Source of the DNA: Phycisphaerales bacterium UBA5793
GTDB taxonomy: Bacteria; Planctomycetota; Phycisphaerae; Phycisphaerales; UBA5793
DNA length: 64,000 nucleotides
NCBI GenBank assembly: GCA_002418285.1
Contig: DIDT01000051.1
Span: forward strand, 72,424-136,423
Direction of reading: 5' to 3'
Made by a program: the position numbers and the translations under genes. Below the pieces are notes generated by a model. The model was not told the DNA's origin. It saw nothing but the letters and a program-made list of their open reading frames with translations, and searched no databases. Below, in pieces: positions 10,005 through 17,813 of the stretch. How positions within the stretch are numbered: the stretch's first letter is position 1; every line of letters starts with the position of its first letter.

Positions 10005-11588
10005 TTATCGCTTCGGGGGGCTGTCTTCGATTACCCAAATCGCCTGCTTCAGCAACTTATCTTCCTTCGGGTCCGTTGTCTCGTCCATCAATGCTCTGAG
10101 CGCAGGTAGCGCGGGTGTGGCCGCCGACCCGAGATTCTGCAACGCACCGATCGCTTGGTCACGCAGTCTGTTTCGTGGCGCGGTGAGCAGCCTGATCAAA
10201 AGTGGCAGCGAATCTTTGACATGATCGGGGAATAGTCCGAGCAAGCGGACTGCAGTCTCAAGTGCGTAGTAGTCCGTCGTCTGCCAATCCTCAAACTCCT
10301 GCATGCGAGCCACAACCATGAGCAGGATCGGTGCTCCCATTTCCGATGTCAGCCCGTTGTCAGATGGGCAGTAGTGGAGGAGCGTGCCAATGTTTTCTGC
10401 CATGTCCCTAGTGAGAAGTTCTTCAATCCGGTCGAGGAGCGCCTCCGCATCCTGCCCCTGTCCCATCAGCGCCAGTATCGCTGCGGTGCAGACGTGCCTG
10501 TCGGGGCTGTCGAGCAATGCACCGAGCGCGGCGGCGTTCTCTGCTGACCGAACTGGTTCCCCGATACCCAGTAGTGCCAGGGCGCACGCCCGAGGTGGTC
10601 CAAGATCCGGTCCAATCGGTCCCTTCCTGATGCAGGCGATCAAGATGGGTGCAACCGAAGCGTTTCCGATCGAACGAAGGGCCATCGCGGCTTCGTAGGC
10701 AGCGTCGTCGCGCGAATTGATGAGATTGCACAAGCGGTCGAGAACGGACTGCTCCGGCGATTCGAGGCGACCCATCGCGGTGGCGCATTTCTCTCGGAGA
10801 GCGCCCGATGGATTGGAAAGCCCATCAATGAGCACCTCTCGCGCGTTTTGGTTTGTATTGATAAACTTGGACAGACTCGAGATGGCACATAGCTGCACCT
10901 TCGGATCGGGGTCCTTCACCAGTTCACAGAGTTGACTGACAATGGGATCTCTAGTGGCGTCGTCTAGTTCCGCGGTGCCTGCTCGTAACGATGCCACAAT
11001 GCGGATTTGAGGATCGTTATCATGCAACCAACGCAGGAGAATGGGTCCGCGCGGTTCATGCGGGTCCAGCCACCTCAAAAGCACAAGCATGCTGGTGCGC
11101 GTGTCAGTATCATACCGCGCATCCAACATCCTCTTTGCCTCCCACATGGCAAAGTGCGCTTGCCACGACCAGACTCCAGCCTTTGGAAACGTTGACTGCT
11201 TCGGGTCTCTCCAGCGTTTGATCAGCACAACGGCCCCGGACGTTCGCGTCCAAGGCAAAGAAGCAATGATGACTGTCGCGGGGGTCACGGAGAGCCAACC
11301 GTCGCGCCGGGCTTTCGGAGTGAGCCACAGTGGGACTGCTGCAAATACGGACACGAGGGCCAGCGCCGCCCACCGCCATTTGCGCCGTGTCTTGAAAAAC
11401 TGCCGCGCGCGCTTTGCCGTGTACCCGCACTCCGGACACGTCAACGAATCGCCGCCGCGCAGGTCATACCAGCACTTCGGGCAGCGCCGCCGGCCGCGCG
11501 AGCGGTCACGGAACATCGACCAGTAGAGCAACGCCAGCCCGGCCAGGCCGGTCAGGACGGCAAGAGACTGGTATGCCAGATCCGGCAT
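10005..11588 (-). CDS. HEAT-repeat membrane protein with zinc ribbon (copy 2)
   Basis: A 527-residue paralogue of the product at 8058-9623. The first ~45 residues are almost the same (LAYQSLAVLTGLAGLALLYW, then RSRGRRRCPKCWYDLRG). The ribbon is completed by CPECGY, a second hydrophobic segment lies around residues 74-92, and the remaining ~430 residues are HEAT-like helical repeats that have diverged strongly. Function is unknown; a membrane-bound scaffold is the reasonable guess. The marked divergence of the repeats against the conserved N-terminus suggests that the two copies now bind different partners. Confidence 0.82.
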   Translation of the reverse strand: MPDLAYQSLAVLTGLAGLALLYWSMFRDRSRGRRRCPKCWYDLRGGDSLTCPECGYTAKRARQFFKTRRKWRWAALALVSVFAAVPLWLTPKARRDGWLSVTPATVIIASLPWTRTSGAVVLIKRWRDPKQSTFPKAGVWSWQAHFAMWEAKRMLDARYDTDTRTSMLVLLRWLDPHEPRGPILLRWLHDNDPQIRIVASLRAGTAELDDATRDPIVSQLCELVKDPDPKVQLCAISSLSKFINTNQNAREVLIDGLSNPSGALREKCATAMGRLESPEQSVLDRLCNLINSRDDAAYEAAMALRSIGNASVAPILIACIRKGPIGPDLGPPRACALALLGIGEPVRSAENAAALGALLDSPDRHVCTAAILALMGQGQDAEALLDRIEELLTRDMAENIGTLLHYCPSDNGLTSEMGAPILLMVVARMQEFEDWQTTDYYALETAVRLLGLFPDHVKDSLPLLIRLLTAPRNRLRDQAIGALQNLGSAATPALPALRALMDETTDPKEDKLLKQAIWVIEDSPPKR

Positions 11589-11758
11589 GGTCGATTGTAC
11601 GGAGACTCACGCGCCATCGGCGGATCCAGCGCGACTGCAGACTCAACCAGTCCGACGCGCAAGCGAGGGAGATCGGAGCAGAGCGACTGTTCGCAACACG
11701 ATTCTGGCGAGCGCAATTGGTCACTCTTGCGCTCATGATCCAATCAGACCGTCGGCTC

Positions 11759-12250
11759 TCACGCCCCCTTGCAGGGCCCGGGAAGATCCGCCTCGCCGAG
11801 CATGCGGAAGTTCTTGGCGCGGAGAATCTGGCCGGCCAACACCTGGTCGTCGACGGCCAGGGCGATGACCGGGCAGCCACCATGCGTCAGCATCAGCGGG
11901 TACGCGAAGTGAATACTCAACTCGGCTCCCAGCAGATAGAGGCACAGGCGTGTGAGCGAATGAGCGGATGCGACCTCGACGAGCAGCAGATCCATCTCCG
12001 AGAAGGCCAGACCGCGCTCGCGCAGCAGGCCGCGCGCGAGATTCGAATTGTTTGGAATGATGCGAATGACGGCGTGATCCGATGCGTCGAGCACGCTCAG
12101 GGCGCAGACCTGCACCTGCGGGTGCTCCTCGAACACTTCGAGGAGTTCGTACAGTTTGCCGACGCGGTTATCGAGGAACACGCTGAACTGGCGGGCGGAG
12201 GGCGGCGCATAGCCGTGCTCAGTCTCCATGGGCGTGGAAGATTGGCTCAT
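11759..12250 (-). CDS. ACT-domain-like protein
   Basis: A 163-residue cytosolic protein. After a short polar N-terminus, residues ~15-85 read as an ACT-type regulatory domain: FSVFLDNRVGKLYELLEVFE, then VQVCALSVLDASDHAVIRII. A second related half with helices and strands follows (LLVEVASAHSLTRLCLYLLG, then GGCPVIALAVDDQVLAGQIL). Tandem ACT proteins sense small ligands, often amino acids, but no catalytic domain is attached and the ligand is unknown. In-frame starts at 12319 (GTG), 12253, 12250 and 12229 are all possible; I chose the ATG pair at 12250/12253 because the region upstream is low-complexity. Confidence 0.75.
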   Translation of the reverse strand: MSQSSTPMETEHGYAPPSARQFSVFLDNRVGKLYELLEVFEEHPQVQVCALSVLDASDHAVIRIIPNNSNLARGLLRERGLAFSEMDLLLVEVASAHSLTRLCLYLLGAELSIHFAYPLMLTHGGCPVIALAVDDQVLAGQILRAKNFRMLGEADLPGPCKGA

Positions 12251-12405
12251 CATCGATGGGACTTTCGACCTGGACTTTGCTGCCTCTGGCGGAGAGCGGT
12301 CGCTGGGGGTCGGAGCCACGAACCGATCCCCCAGCGACGCTGCTTCTCCGCCTTAACATACCACAAAACCTAACCCAACGGAAGCGAAAACCGGGATTTC
12401 CACCA

Positions 12406-13317
12406 TCAATCTGTCGGATTGATGAAGTCCACCCCAACCGATCCGGGGACCAGTCCCGCCTCCGCCGCTTCCGAAAGGAACCGCCGGACCGCCTCCCGGC
12501 CCGTCGGGCCGAAGTCCAGCGTGTGCTTGTTGACGTACATCGCCACGAACTGGTCCGCCAGAGCCCGGTCCATCCCGCGGGCGTATTGAAGGGCATAGTC
12601 GATGGCCTGATCTCGATGTTCGAGCGCAAAGTTGAGCGACCGAAGCAAGGTGGCAGTGACTTCCCGCAAGGTGCCGGCGCCGAAGCGATCGTCGAGGTCG
12701 CGACGAATGACGTTGCCACCCAGAGGCAATGGCAGGCTCGTCCGCTTCGTCCACCAGGCGCCAAGGTCGGCCAGCAGTACAAGGCCGTGGTTCTGGAAAG
12801 TGAGTTGTCCCTCGTGGATCACCAGCCCGGCATCGAATTCTCCCGCCGCCACCCGCTCGATGATCTGGTCAAAGGGCACCTCCGTCGCTTGGACCTTTGA
12901 GGCATCCCCGAGCATCAGGCCGGTGGCGAGCCAGGCGCTGGTGCGCCGGCCGGGGATGGCGAGTGTCCCGGCGCCGTCGCGCAGACTCTCCAGCAGCAGG
13001 TCTGTCCGGGCGACGAGGCGTGGCCCGTACCCATCGCCCATCGAGGAGCCGCACGACGTGAATGCATATCGGTCGGACACATGCGGGTATTGCGCGACGG
13101 AGATGGCGGTGATCTCAAACTCAGCGCGATCCGAACGACGATTCAGCGATTCAATATCCTGTTGAATCGCCTCGAAACGAAAACGGCCCGTGTCCAGCGC
13201 CGGTGGCGCGCCGGCAATGCCGGTGATCGGAAACCACATAAACGCGTCGTCGGGGTCGGGCGAATGGCCCAGCCGCAGGATGGGTCGATCGTCATCGGAT
13301 TTTGAGGCGGAAGTCAT
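12406..13317 (-). CDS. mqnD: 1,4-dihydroxy-6-naphthoate synthase, futalosine menaquinone pathway
   Basis: A 303-residue member of the MqnA/MqnD family, which adopts a periplasmic-binding-protein fold but works in the cytosol. The N-terminal signature GHSPDPDDAFMWFPI corresponds to the family's SPCPND motif, and TAISVAQYPHV and a VIHEGQLTF segment are also typical of MqnD. It opens cyclic de-hypoxanthine futalosine in the alternative route to menaquinone. No other mqn gene is visible nearby, so the pathway is dispersed in this genome. MqnA and MqnD are similar; the HEGQLTF-type motif favours MqnD. Confidence 0.85.
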   Translation of the reverse strand: MTSASKSDDDRPILRLGHSPDPDDAFMWFPITGIAGAPPALDTGRFRFEAIQQDIESLNRRSDRAEFEITAISVAQYPHVSDRYAFTSCGSSMGDGYGPRLVARTDLLLESLRDGAGTLAIPGRRTSAWLATGLMLGDASKVQATEVPFDQIIERVAAGEFDAGLVIHEGQLTFQNHGLVLLADLGAWWTKRTSLPLPLGGNVIRRDLDDRFGAGTLREVTATLLRSLNFALEHRDQAIDYALQYARGMDRALADQFVAMYVNKHTLDFGPTGREAVRRFLSEAAEAGLVPGSVGVDFINPTD

Positions 13318-13408
13318 GGGACGGTCGATGTTGGGTTGGCCGGCTCGGTCCGGCTGAATCTCAGCGTCCCCGATCGTAGGGCGGCCCGCCGCCGCAGGAG
13401 CAACAAGA

Positions 13409-13867
13409 GTGCAGACGAGTCAGGCCCGGCGTGAGGATGAGATCGACCTGCTGCCGATCGTTGTGGGGATCCACCTCGACGCCGAGGTGTATGACCGCCC
13501 GCTCGCGCTGCGACTTGTTGACGCCATTCGCCGCTGGCAGCACGCCTACTGCGACGGGCCGATCTGTCGACCGACGGTCATCACTGACGCGCTCTACCTC
13601 AGCGACGAGTCGCTTCAACATGGGCCGGTGATCAGTCTTGGCAATGCGCGCGTCAACGCGCTCAGCGCCGGCCTGGTTGAGCGTCTGCCGGTGGTGTACT
13701 CAAAGCACGGCCGGATCGCGATCCAGTCCGATTCGCTTGCGGAACCGATTCGCTTGTGCGTGTGGTCTTCGCACCATGACGATGGAGTCGAAGCGCTTGA
13801 TCGTCTCATCGACGTGGAACTGGATGATTTTCTGGAATCCGTCGCTGCCGCCGCGCCGGCGATCTGA
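13409..13867 (+). CDS. conserved hypothetical protein
   Basis: A 152-residue soluble protein beginning at GTG 13409, with AGGAG 9-10 nt upstream. It has mixed alpha/beta character (LPIVVGIHLDAEVYDRPLAL, then GPVISLGNARVNALSAGLVE) and an acidic helical C-terminus. I recognise no motif. It is divergent from mqnD with about 90 bp between the starts, where both promoters must lie. The C-terminal end is convergent with the membrane partner of the ECF sigma factor. Confidence 0.7.
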   Translation: MQTSQARREDEIDLLPIVVGIHLDAEVYDRPLALRLVDAIRRWQHAYCDGPICRPTVITDALYLSDESLQHGPVISLGNARVNALSAGLVERLPVVYSKHGRIAIQSDSLAEPIRLCVWSSHHDDGVEALDRLIDVELDDFLESVAAAAPAI

Positions 13868-13883
13868 TTCTTCGCGGCCATTC

Positions 13884-14873
13884 TCAGTGGATGAGCATCG
13901 AATCGGATTCGCAGCCGGGCATCTCAGTGCCGACAAAGCAGGTGTGCTTGGCCTGGCAGGAGTCGGGTACCCAGATGTTGTCGTTGCCAAACTGAGCGGA
14001 ATCAAGCCACATGCCGCTGCCATCTGAGAGCAGTGCGTTCTGGCCGCGACGATGGCTGGCCGACAACGTATTGATGCTGATGGGCTGCCCTCGGTGCGCC
14101 GCTTCGACGACGGGACTCTTGTCCGCGAGAATGACCATGGTGGGCGCGGTGTTCCAGCGCGGCCGCTTGTCGGTCATGACATTCTGGTAGCTGAAGCTCG
14201 TGGCTTTGGCGGAAGGCCAGTTCTCGAGTGCCGCCAGGACGCTTCCCGATTCCGCGAAGGGATTACCCGGGCAGGTGAGGTCTTCAAAGGTGGCGAATCC
14301 CGCCTTCGCGAGATGAAAGAGATTCGCCGAGTTGGCCCGGCTCTCAAGCCAGTTGCCATTAGGCGCGCTGGCGGTGCGAATCGGCAGTGAGTTGTCGTAG
14401 GTGTTCGCGTAGTTGGTGAGTCCGAGAGCGATGTTGCCGATCCCGCTCAGGCAGGCCTGCTGCAATGCCGTGCGCCGCATGTTGGCGAGCATCGGTACCG
14501 TGACGCTGACGAGAATCAGAATGGCCGCAGCGGCAGTCAGCGTGCTTCGCCAGTTGAATCCGCCCGGAAACCGAGGAGAGGCGCCCGCCTCCGCCCCGAG
14601 TGTCGCGATGACCGGCTGACGCCTTCCCCGCTCGTACTGATCGATGCACAACATGGTCGCGGCGACAAGCGCCGGACCTTCGATTGATTCAACTGGATAT
14701 TGGTTGATCAGCCCAAGCAGACTGACGAGACGTTCGGCGCGGATCCTTGCTTCACCTTCAAACTGGTCAAGCTCGAAACCGCACTCGACGAGCGCGTCGA
14801 GCAGATCGCAATCTGCCTCGCAGAGGACGACCTCGTGCGCATCTGGATTCTGACTGGTTGATTGTTCGGTCAT
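13884..14873 (-). CDS. putative ECF sigma partner with pseudopilin-like H-X9-DG domain
   Basis: A 329-residue single-pass membrane protein. Residues ~1-110 are acidic and helical (CEADCDLLDALVECGFELDQ) and predicted cytosolic. A hydrophobic segment follows (STLTAAAAILILVSVTVPML). The outer ~190 residues resemble the globular part of planctomycetal DUF1559/prepilin-type proteins, with Q.AC...I..I.LG...YAN and, near the end, H-RRGQNALLS-DG, an exact H-X9-DG motif. Its ATG overlaps the stop of the ECF sigma gene as ATGA, so the two are translationally coupled. By analogy with sigma/anti-sigma pairs it may sense an external signal and restrain the sigma factor; this is inference, as no classic zinc anti-sigma motif is visible. 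Confidence 0.78.
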   Translation of the reverse strand: MTEQSTSQNPDAHEVVLCEADCDLLDALVECGFELDQFEGEARIRAERLVSLLGLINQYPVESIEGPALVAATMLCIDQYERGRRQPVIATLGAEAGASPRFPGGFNWRSTLTAAAAILILVSVTVPMLANMRRTALQQACLSGIGNIALGLTNYANTYDNSLPIRTASAPNGNWLESRANSANLFHLAKAGFATFEDLTCPGNPFAESGSVLAALENWPSAKATSFSYQNVMTDKRPRWNTAPTMVILADKSPVVEAAHRGQPISINTLSASHRRGQNALLSDGSGMWLDSAQFGNDNIWVPDSCQAKHTCFVGTEMPGCESDSMLIH

Positions 14874-15499
14874 TGGTTGAAGTCCGCCCCTGCCTTGCCG
14901 TTCACTCGTCGCCATCGATCGGCGAATTGGGCGACTGCCGCATGCAGTCGCGATTTGACCGTCCCGAGCGGGATCTCAAGAGACTCTGCGATGTCGTTGT
15001 AACTCAGTCGTTGAAAGTACGCCAAGAGCAGAATCTCCCGAAGATGTTCGGGCATCGAATCGATGGTCTTTCGGACGAGTTCCCGCAACTCCGTTTCATC
15101 GAGGTGGGCGTCGATAGGCTCGCCCGAGTCCGCCAAAAAGTCGATGATGTTGGCCCCCGATCCCGTGGCATTCCCGGACGTGCCTCCCGGGCGAACCGGA
15201 GCGGAAAGGTCAACCATCGCTAACCGTCTGCTGTTCTTACGATACCAGTCCCGGCCCTTGTTCGCGGCAATTGTGAAAAGCCACGGTCGAAATCGCCGGC
15301 TGACGTCAAAATCGTCGGCCGACTGGTGAACCTGGAGAAACGTCTCCTGAAAAACGTCCTCGGCGGCGGCCCGGTTTCCCAGTTGGCGCGACAGAAAACC
15401 CATCAGTTCTGGCTGGTACCGCCGGATCAGCAGTTCCATCGCCTCCCGCTCGCCCATCCGGTAGGCTTGCACAAGTTGTTCGTCGGTTCGCTGGTCCAC
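14870..15499 (-). CDS. ECF-type RNA polymerase sigma factor
   Basis: About 209 residues. The region 2 core is RRYQPELMGFLSRQLGN with AAEDVFQETFLQVH and RPWLFTIAANKGRDWYRKN, giving -10 recognition and core binding. Region 4 is MPEHLREILLLAYFQRLSYN followed by IAESLEIPLGTVKSRLHAAV, the -35 helix-turn-helix. A linker of ~45 residues lies between them. It belongs with sigma-70 ECF proteins common in Planctomycetota. The start is uncertain: GTG 15499 gives a normal N-terminus (DQRTDEQLVQAY), while the frame stays open further upstream. It overlaps the downstream membrane partner by 4 bp and is divergent from hpnH. Confidence 0.9.
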   Translation of the reverse strand: MDQRTDEQLVQAYRMGEREAMELLIRRYQPELMGFLSRQLGNRAAAEDVFQETFLQVHQSADDFDVSRRFRPWLFTIAANKGRDWYRKNSRRLAMVDLSAPVRPGGTSGNATGSGANIIDFLADSGEPIDAHLDETELRELVRKTIDSMPEHLREILLLAYFQRLSYNDIAESLEIPLGTVKSRLHAAVAQFADRWRRVNGKAGADFNQ

Positions 15500-15733
15500 G
15501 TCCGCTCGCAGGGGCTGAATCGTCCGAGATTGAGGCGCAGCAGGTCGCCGATAATGACTCCGAACTCCACATCCGTGGGGCCGGCGTCGGGGGTGCAGTA
15601 TACGCGAACCAGCCCTGCAGGTAGACTGATTGGCCTTGCACCTCCGACCAGTCGTCCTACCATCACCACAATTCCGCGCGGTAGGGATGCCGCCGTTCCA
15701 GCGCGGCCTGCCGAACGACTTCCGGAGTGCCTG

Positions 15734-16915
15734 ATGGGCGTACCTCTCAGCCAGATGTGGACCGTGGCAACCTACGTGATGGGCCAGCGTCTGCGCGGCC
15801 GCAAGCGCTACCCGCTGGTGCTCATGCTTGAGCCGCTTTTCCGCTGCAATCTGGCCTGTGCCGGCTGCGGCAAGATCCAGTATCCCGCCCACATCCTCAA
15901 GCAGAACCTGAGCGTCGAAGACTGCCTCAAGGCCGTCGACGAGTGCGGCGCCCCGATGGTCTCCATCCCCGGCGGCGAGCCGCTCATGCACCCCCAGATC
16001 GCCGAACTGGTGCGCGAATTGGTCAAGCGGCGCAAGTACATCTACCTCTGCACCAACGCGATCCTGCTCAAGGAAAAAATCGATCTTTTCACCCCCAGCA
16101 AGTACCTGACTTTCTCGGTGCACATGGATGGTCAGGAAGATCACCACGACTTTGCCGTCTGCCGCGAGGGCGTCTACAAGGATGCAGCAGAGGCGATGCG
16201 CATGGCCGTGCAGCGGGGCTTCCGTGTGACGACCAACACGACGCTCTTCGAAGGCGCCGATCCCAACTCAGTTCGGGCGTTCTTTGATGAGATGATGGAA
16301 CTCGGCGTCGAAGGCATGATGGTCTCCCCCGGCTACGCCTACGAGAAAGCGCCTGATCAGAAGAACTTCCTCAAGCGCCAGAGCACGCATCACCTCTTCA
16401 ACATGATCCTGAGCAACCGCGACGGCGGAAAGCGCAAGTGGCGCTTCAACCAGAGTCCGCTGTTCCTCGAGTTCCTCATGGGCCGGCGCGACTACGAATG
16501 CACGCCGTGGGGCAATCCGACCTACAACCTCTTCGGCTGGCAGAAGCCGTGCTACCTGCTGCAGGACGGCTACGCCGATACCTTTGCCGAGTTGATGCAG
16601 GAGACGCAGTGGGACCACTACGGCCGCGCGTCGGGCAACGACAAGTGCCAGAACTGCATGGTGCACTGCGGCTACGAGCCGACGGCCGTCAATCACACCT
16701 TCTCAGGCATGGGCGGCCTGTTCGCCACGGTGCGGTCGATGCTCTTCGGCACATACCGCGACGAAGCGGCGCTCAAGTCGCTCGAGCAGGAAAAGGGCCG
16801 CCCGCATGGCCCGCTCGTCCAGCTCGGCCTGGCGGAGGTGAAGCCTGCGGGCGATGATTCGCCCGATCCCACCGTCCGCGTCGGCCGGAAGGGCACCGAG
16901 CGCGTTGTGGCGTAA
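15734..16915 (+). CDS. hpnH: adenosyl-hopene transferase HpnH (radical SAM)
   Basis: A 393-residue radical SAM protein that joins the 5'-deoxyadenosyl group to hopene, the first step toward extended bacteriohopanepolyols. The N-terminus MGVPLSQMWTVATYVMGQRL and the cluster motif CNLACAGCGKIQ (C-x3-C-x2-C) are characteristic, as are SIPGGEPLMHPQI and the cysteine-rich C-terminal segment KCQNCMVHCGYEPTAV. ATG 15734 follows GGAGTGCC. No squalene-hopene cyclase or other hpn gene is seen around it, so hopanoid genes must be dispersed. The assignment is firm at family level. Confidence 0.93.
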   Translation: MGVPLSQMWTVATYVMGQRLRGRKRYPLVLMLEPLFRCNLACAGCGKIQYPAHILKQNLSVEDCLKAVDECGAPMVSIPGGEPLMHPQIAELVRELVKRRKYIYLCTNAILLKEKIDLFTPSKYLTFSVHMDGQEDHHDFAVCREGVYKDAAEAMRMAVQRGFRVTTNTTLFEGADPNSVRAFFDEMMELGVEGMMVSPGYAYEKAPDQKNFLKRQSTHHLFNMILSNRDGGKRKWRFNQSPLFLEFLMGRRDYECTPWGNPTYNLFGWQKPCYLLQDGYADTFAELMQETQWDHYGRASGNDKCQNCMVHCGYEPTAVNHTFSGMGGLFATVRSMLFGTYRDEAALKSLEQEKGRPHGPLVQLGLAEVKPAGDDSPDPTVRVGRKGTERVVA

Positions 16916-16937
16916 GTGGGCCGACCTACACTGTCGC

Positions 16938-17753
16938 ATGAGAATCGGTGTCTGCACCTGGTCGCTCCGGCCTGCTTCCGTCCAAGATCTCGTTGCGGAA
17001 GTTCAGGGGACGGGTGTGACGTGCATCCAACTCGCGCTCGATCCGATTCGCACCGGCAACTGGTCGCTGGCCCAGACGCGCGATGTCCTGGATGGCGCCG
17101 GTATGTCCATCATCTCGGGCATGATGGCCATGGAAGGCGAAGACTACTCGACCCTTGAAACCATCAGGCGCACGGGTGGCGTGGCGCCCGACGCGACGTG
17201 GCCGCCCAATCTTCACGCCGCGGAAAAGAACGCGCAGATCGCCGCCGAACTCAACTTGCCGCTTGTGACTTTTCACGCGGGCTTCATTCCTCACGATCGC
17301 CACGACGCCCAGCGCGGCGTCATCCTCGATCGACTCCGTCAATTCGCGGATATCTACGGTGCCGCGAACATGCAGGTGGCCCTTGAGACCGGGCAGGAGA
17401 CGGCGGCGACGTTGCTGGATGCCCTTGATGAACTCGATCGACCCGAAGTCGGCGTCAACTTCGATCCGGCGAACATGATTCTCTACGGCATGGGCGATCC
17501 CGTCGACGCCCTGCGCCGCCTCGCCCCGCGCATCGCGCAGATTCACATCAAAGATGCAATCGCTACCAAGACTCCCGGCACCTGGGGCAGCGAGGTTCCC
17601 GTCGGCACCGGCGACGTCGATTGGCCGGCTTTCTTCGACACGATCCGCGATACGCGCCTCGACTGCGATCTCGTCATCGAGCGCGAAGCGGGAGCATCCC
17701 GCATTGAGGACATCAAGACCGCGCGGACCGTCATCGAGCGATACACTTCCTGA
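16938..17753 (+). CDS. sugar phosphate isomerase/epimerase family protein
   Basis: A 271-residue TIM-barrel protein of the xylose isomerase-like superfamily (AP endonuclease 2 type). Typical elements are the start MRIGVCTWSL, the metal/catalytic glutamate region MQVALETGQE, GVNFDPANMILYG, the IAQIHIKDA histidine strand, PVGTGDVDWPAFF and the final acid CDLVIEREAG. These enzymes isomerise or epimerise sugars and keto-sugars, often with 3-keto-glycoside or inositol substrates. It lies 60 bp upstream of the NagB-PIG-L gene on the same strand, so a sugar-catabolic operon is likely. Substrate unknown. Confidence 0.88.
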   Translation: MRIGVCTWSLRPASVQDLVAEVQGTGVTCIQLALDPIRTGNWSLAQTRDVLDGAGMSIISGMMAMEGEDYSTLETIRRTGGVAPDATWPPNLHAAEKNAQIAAELNLPLVTFHAGFIPHDRHDAQRGVILDRLRQFADIYGAANMQVALETGQETAATLLDALDELDRPEVGVNFDPANMILYGMGDPVDALRRLAPRIAQIHIKDAIATKTPGTWGSEVPVGTGDVDWPAFFDTIRDTRLDCDLVIEREAGASRIEDIKTARTVIERYTS

Positions 17754-17813
17754 CTCTGAATTCCGAGCCTTCCGCCTCCTTTGCGGTCCACGACACCGCA
17801 GCGAGAATCAACC

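Larger units (their letters stand above)
9688..11663. repeat. tandem segmental duplication, second unit
   Basis: Second copy of the unit at 7749-9687. It holds the 3' fragment of panC and the second HEAT-repeat gene in the same convergent arrangement (24 bp between stops instead of 16). Its far end is marked by the repeated CAACCAG...CGACGCGC tail near 11644-11660. Confidence 0.8.
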
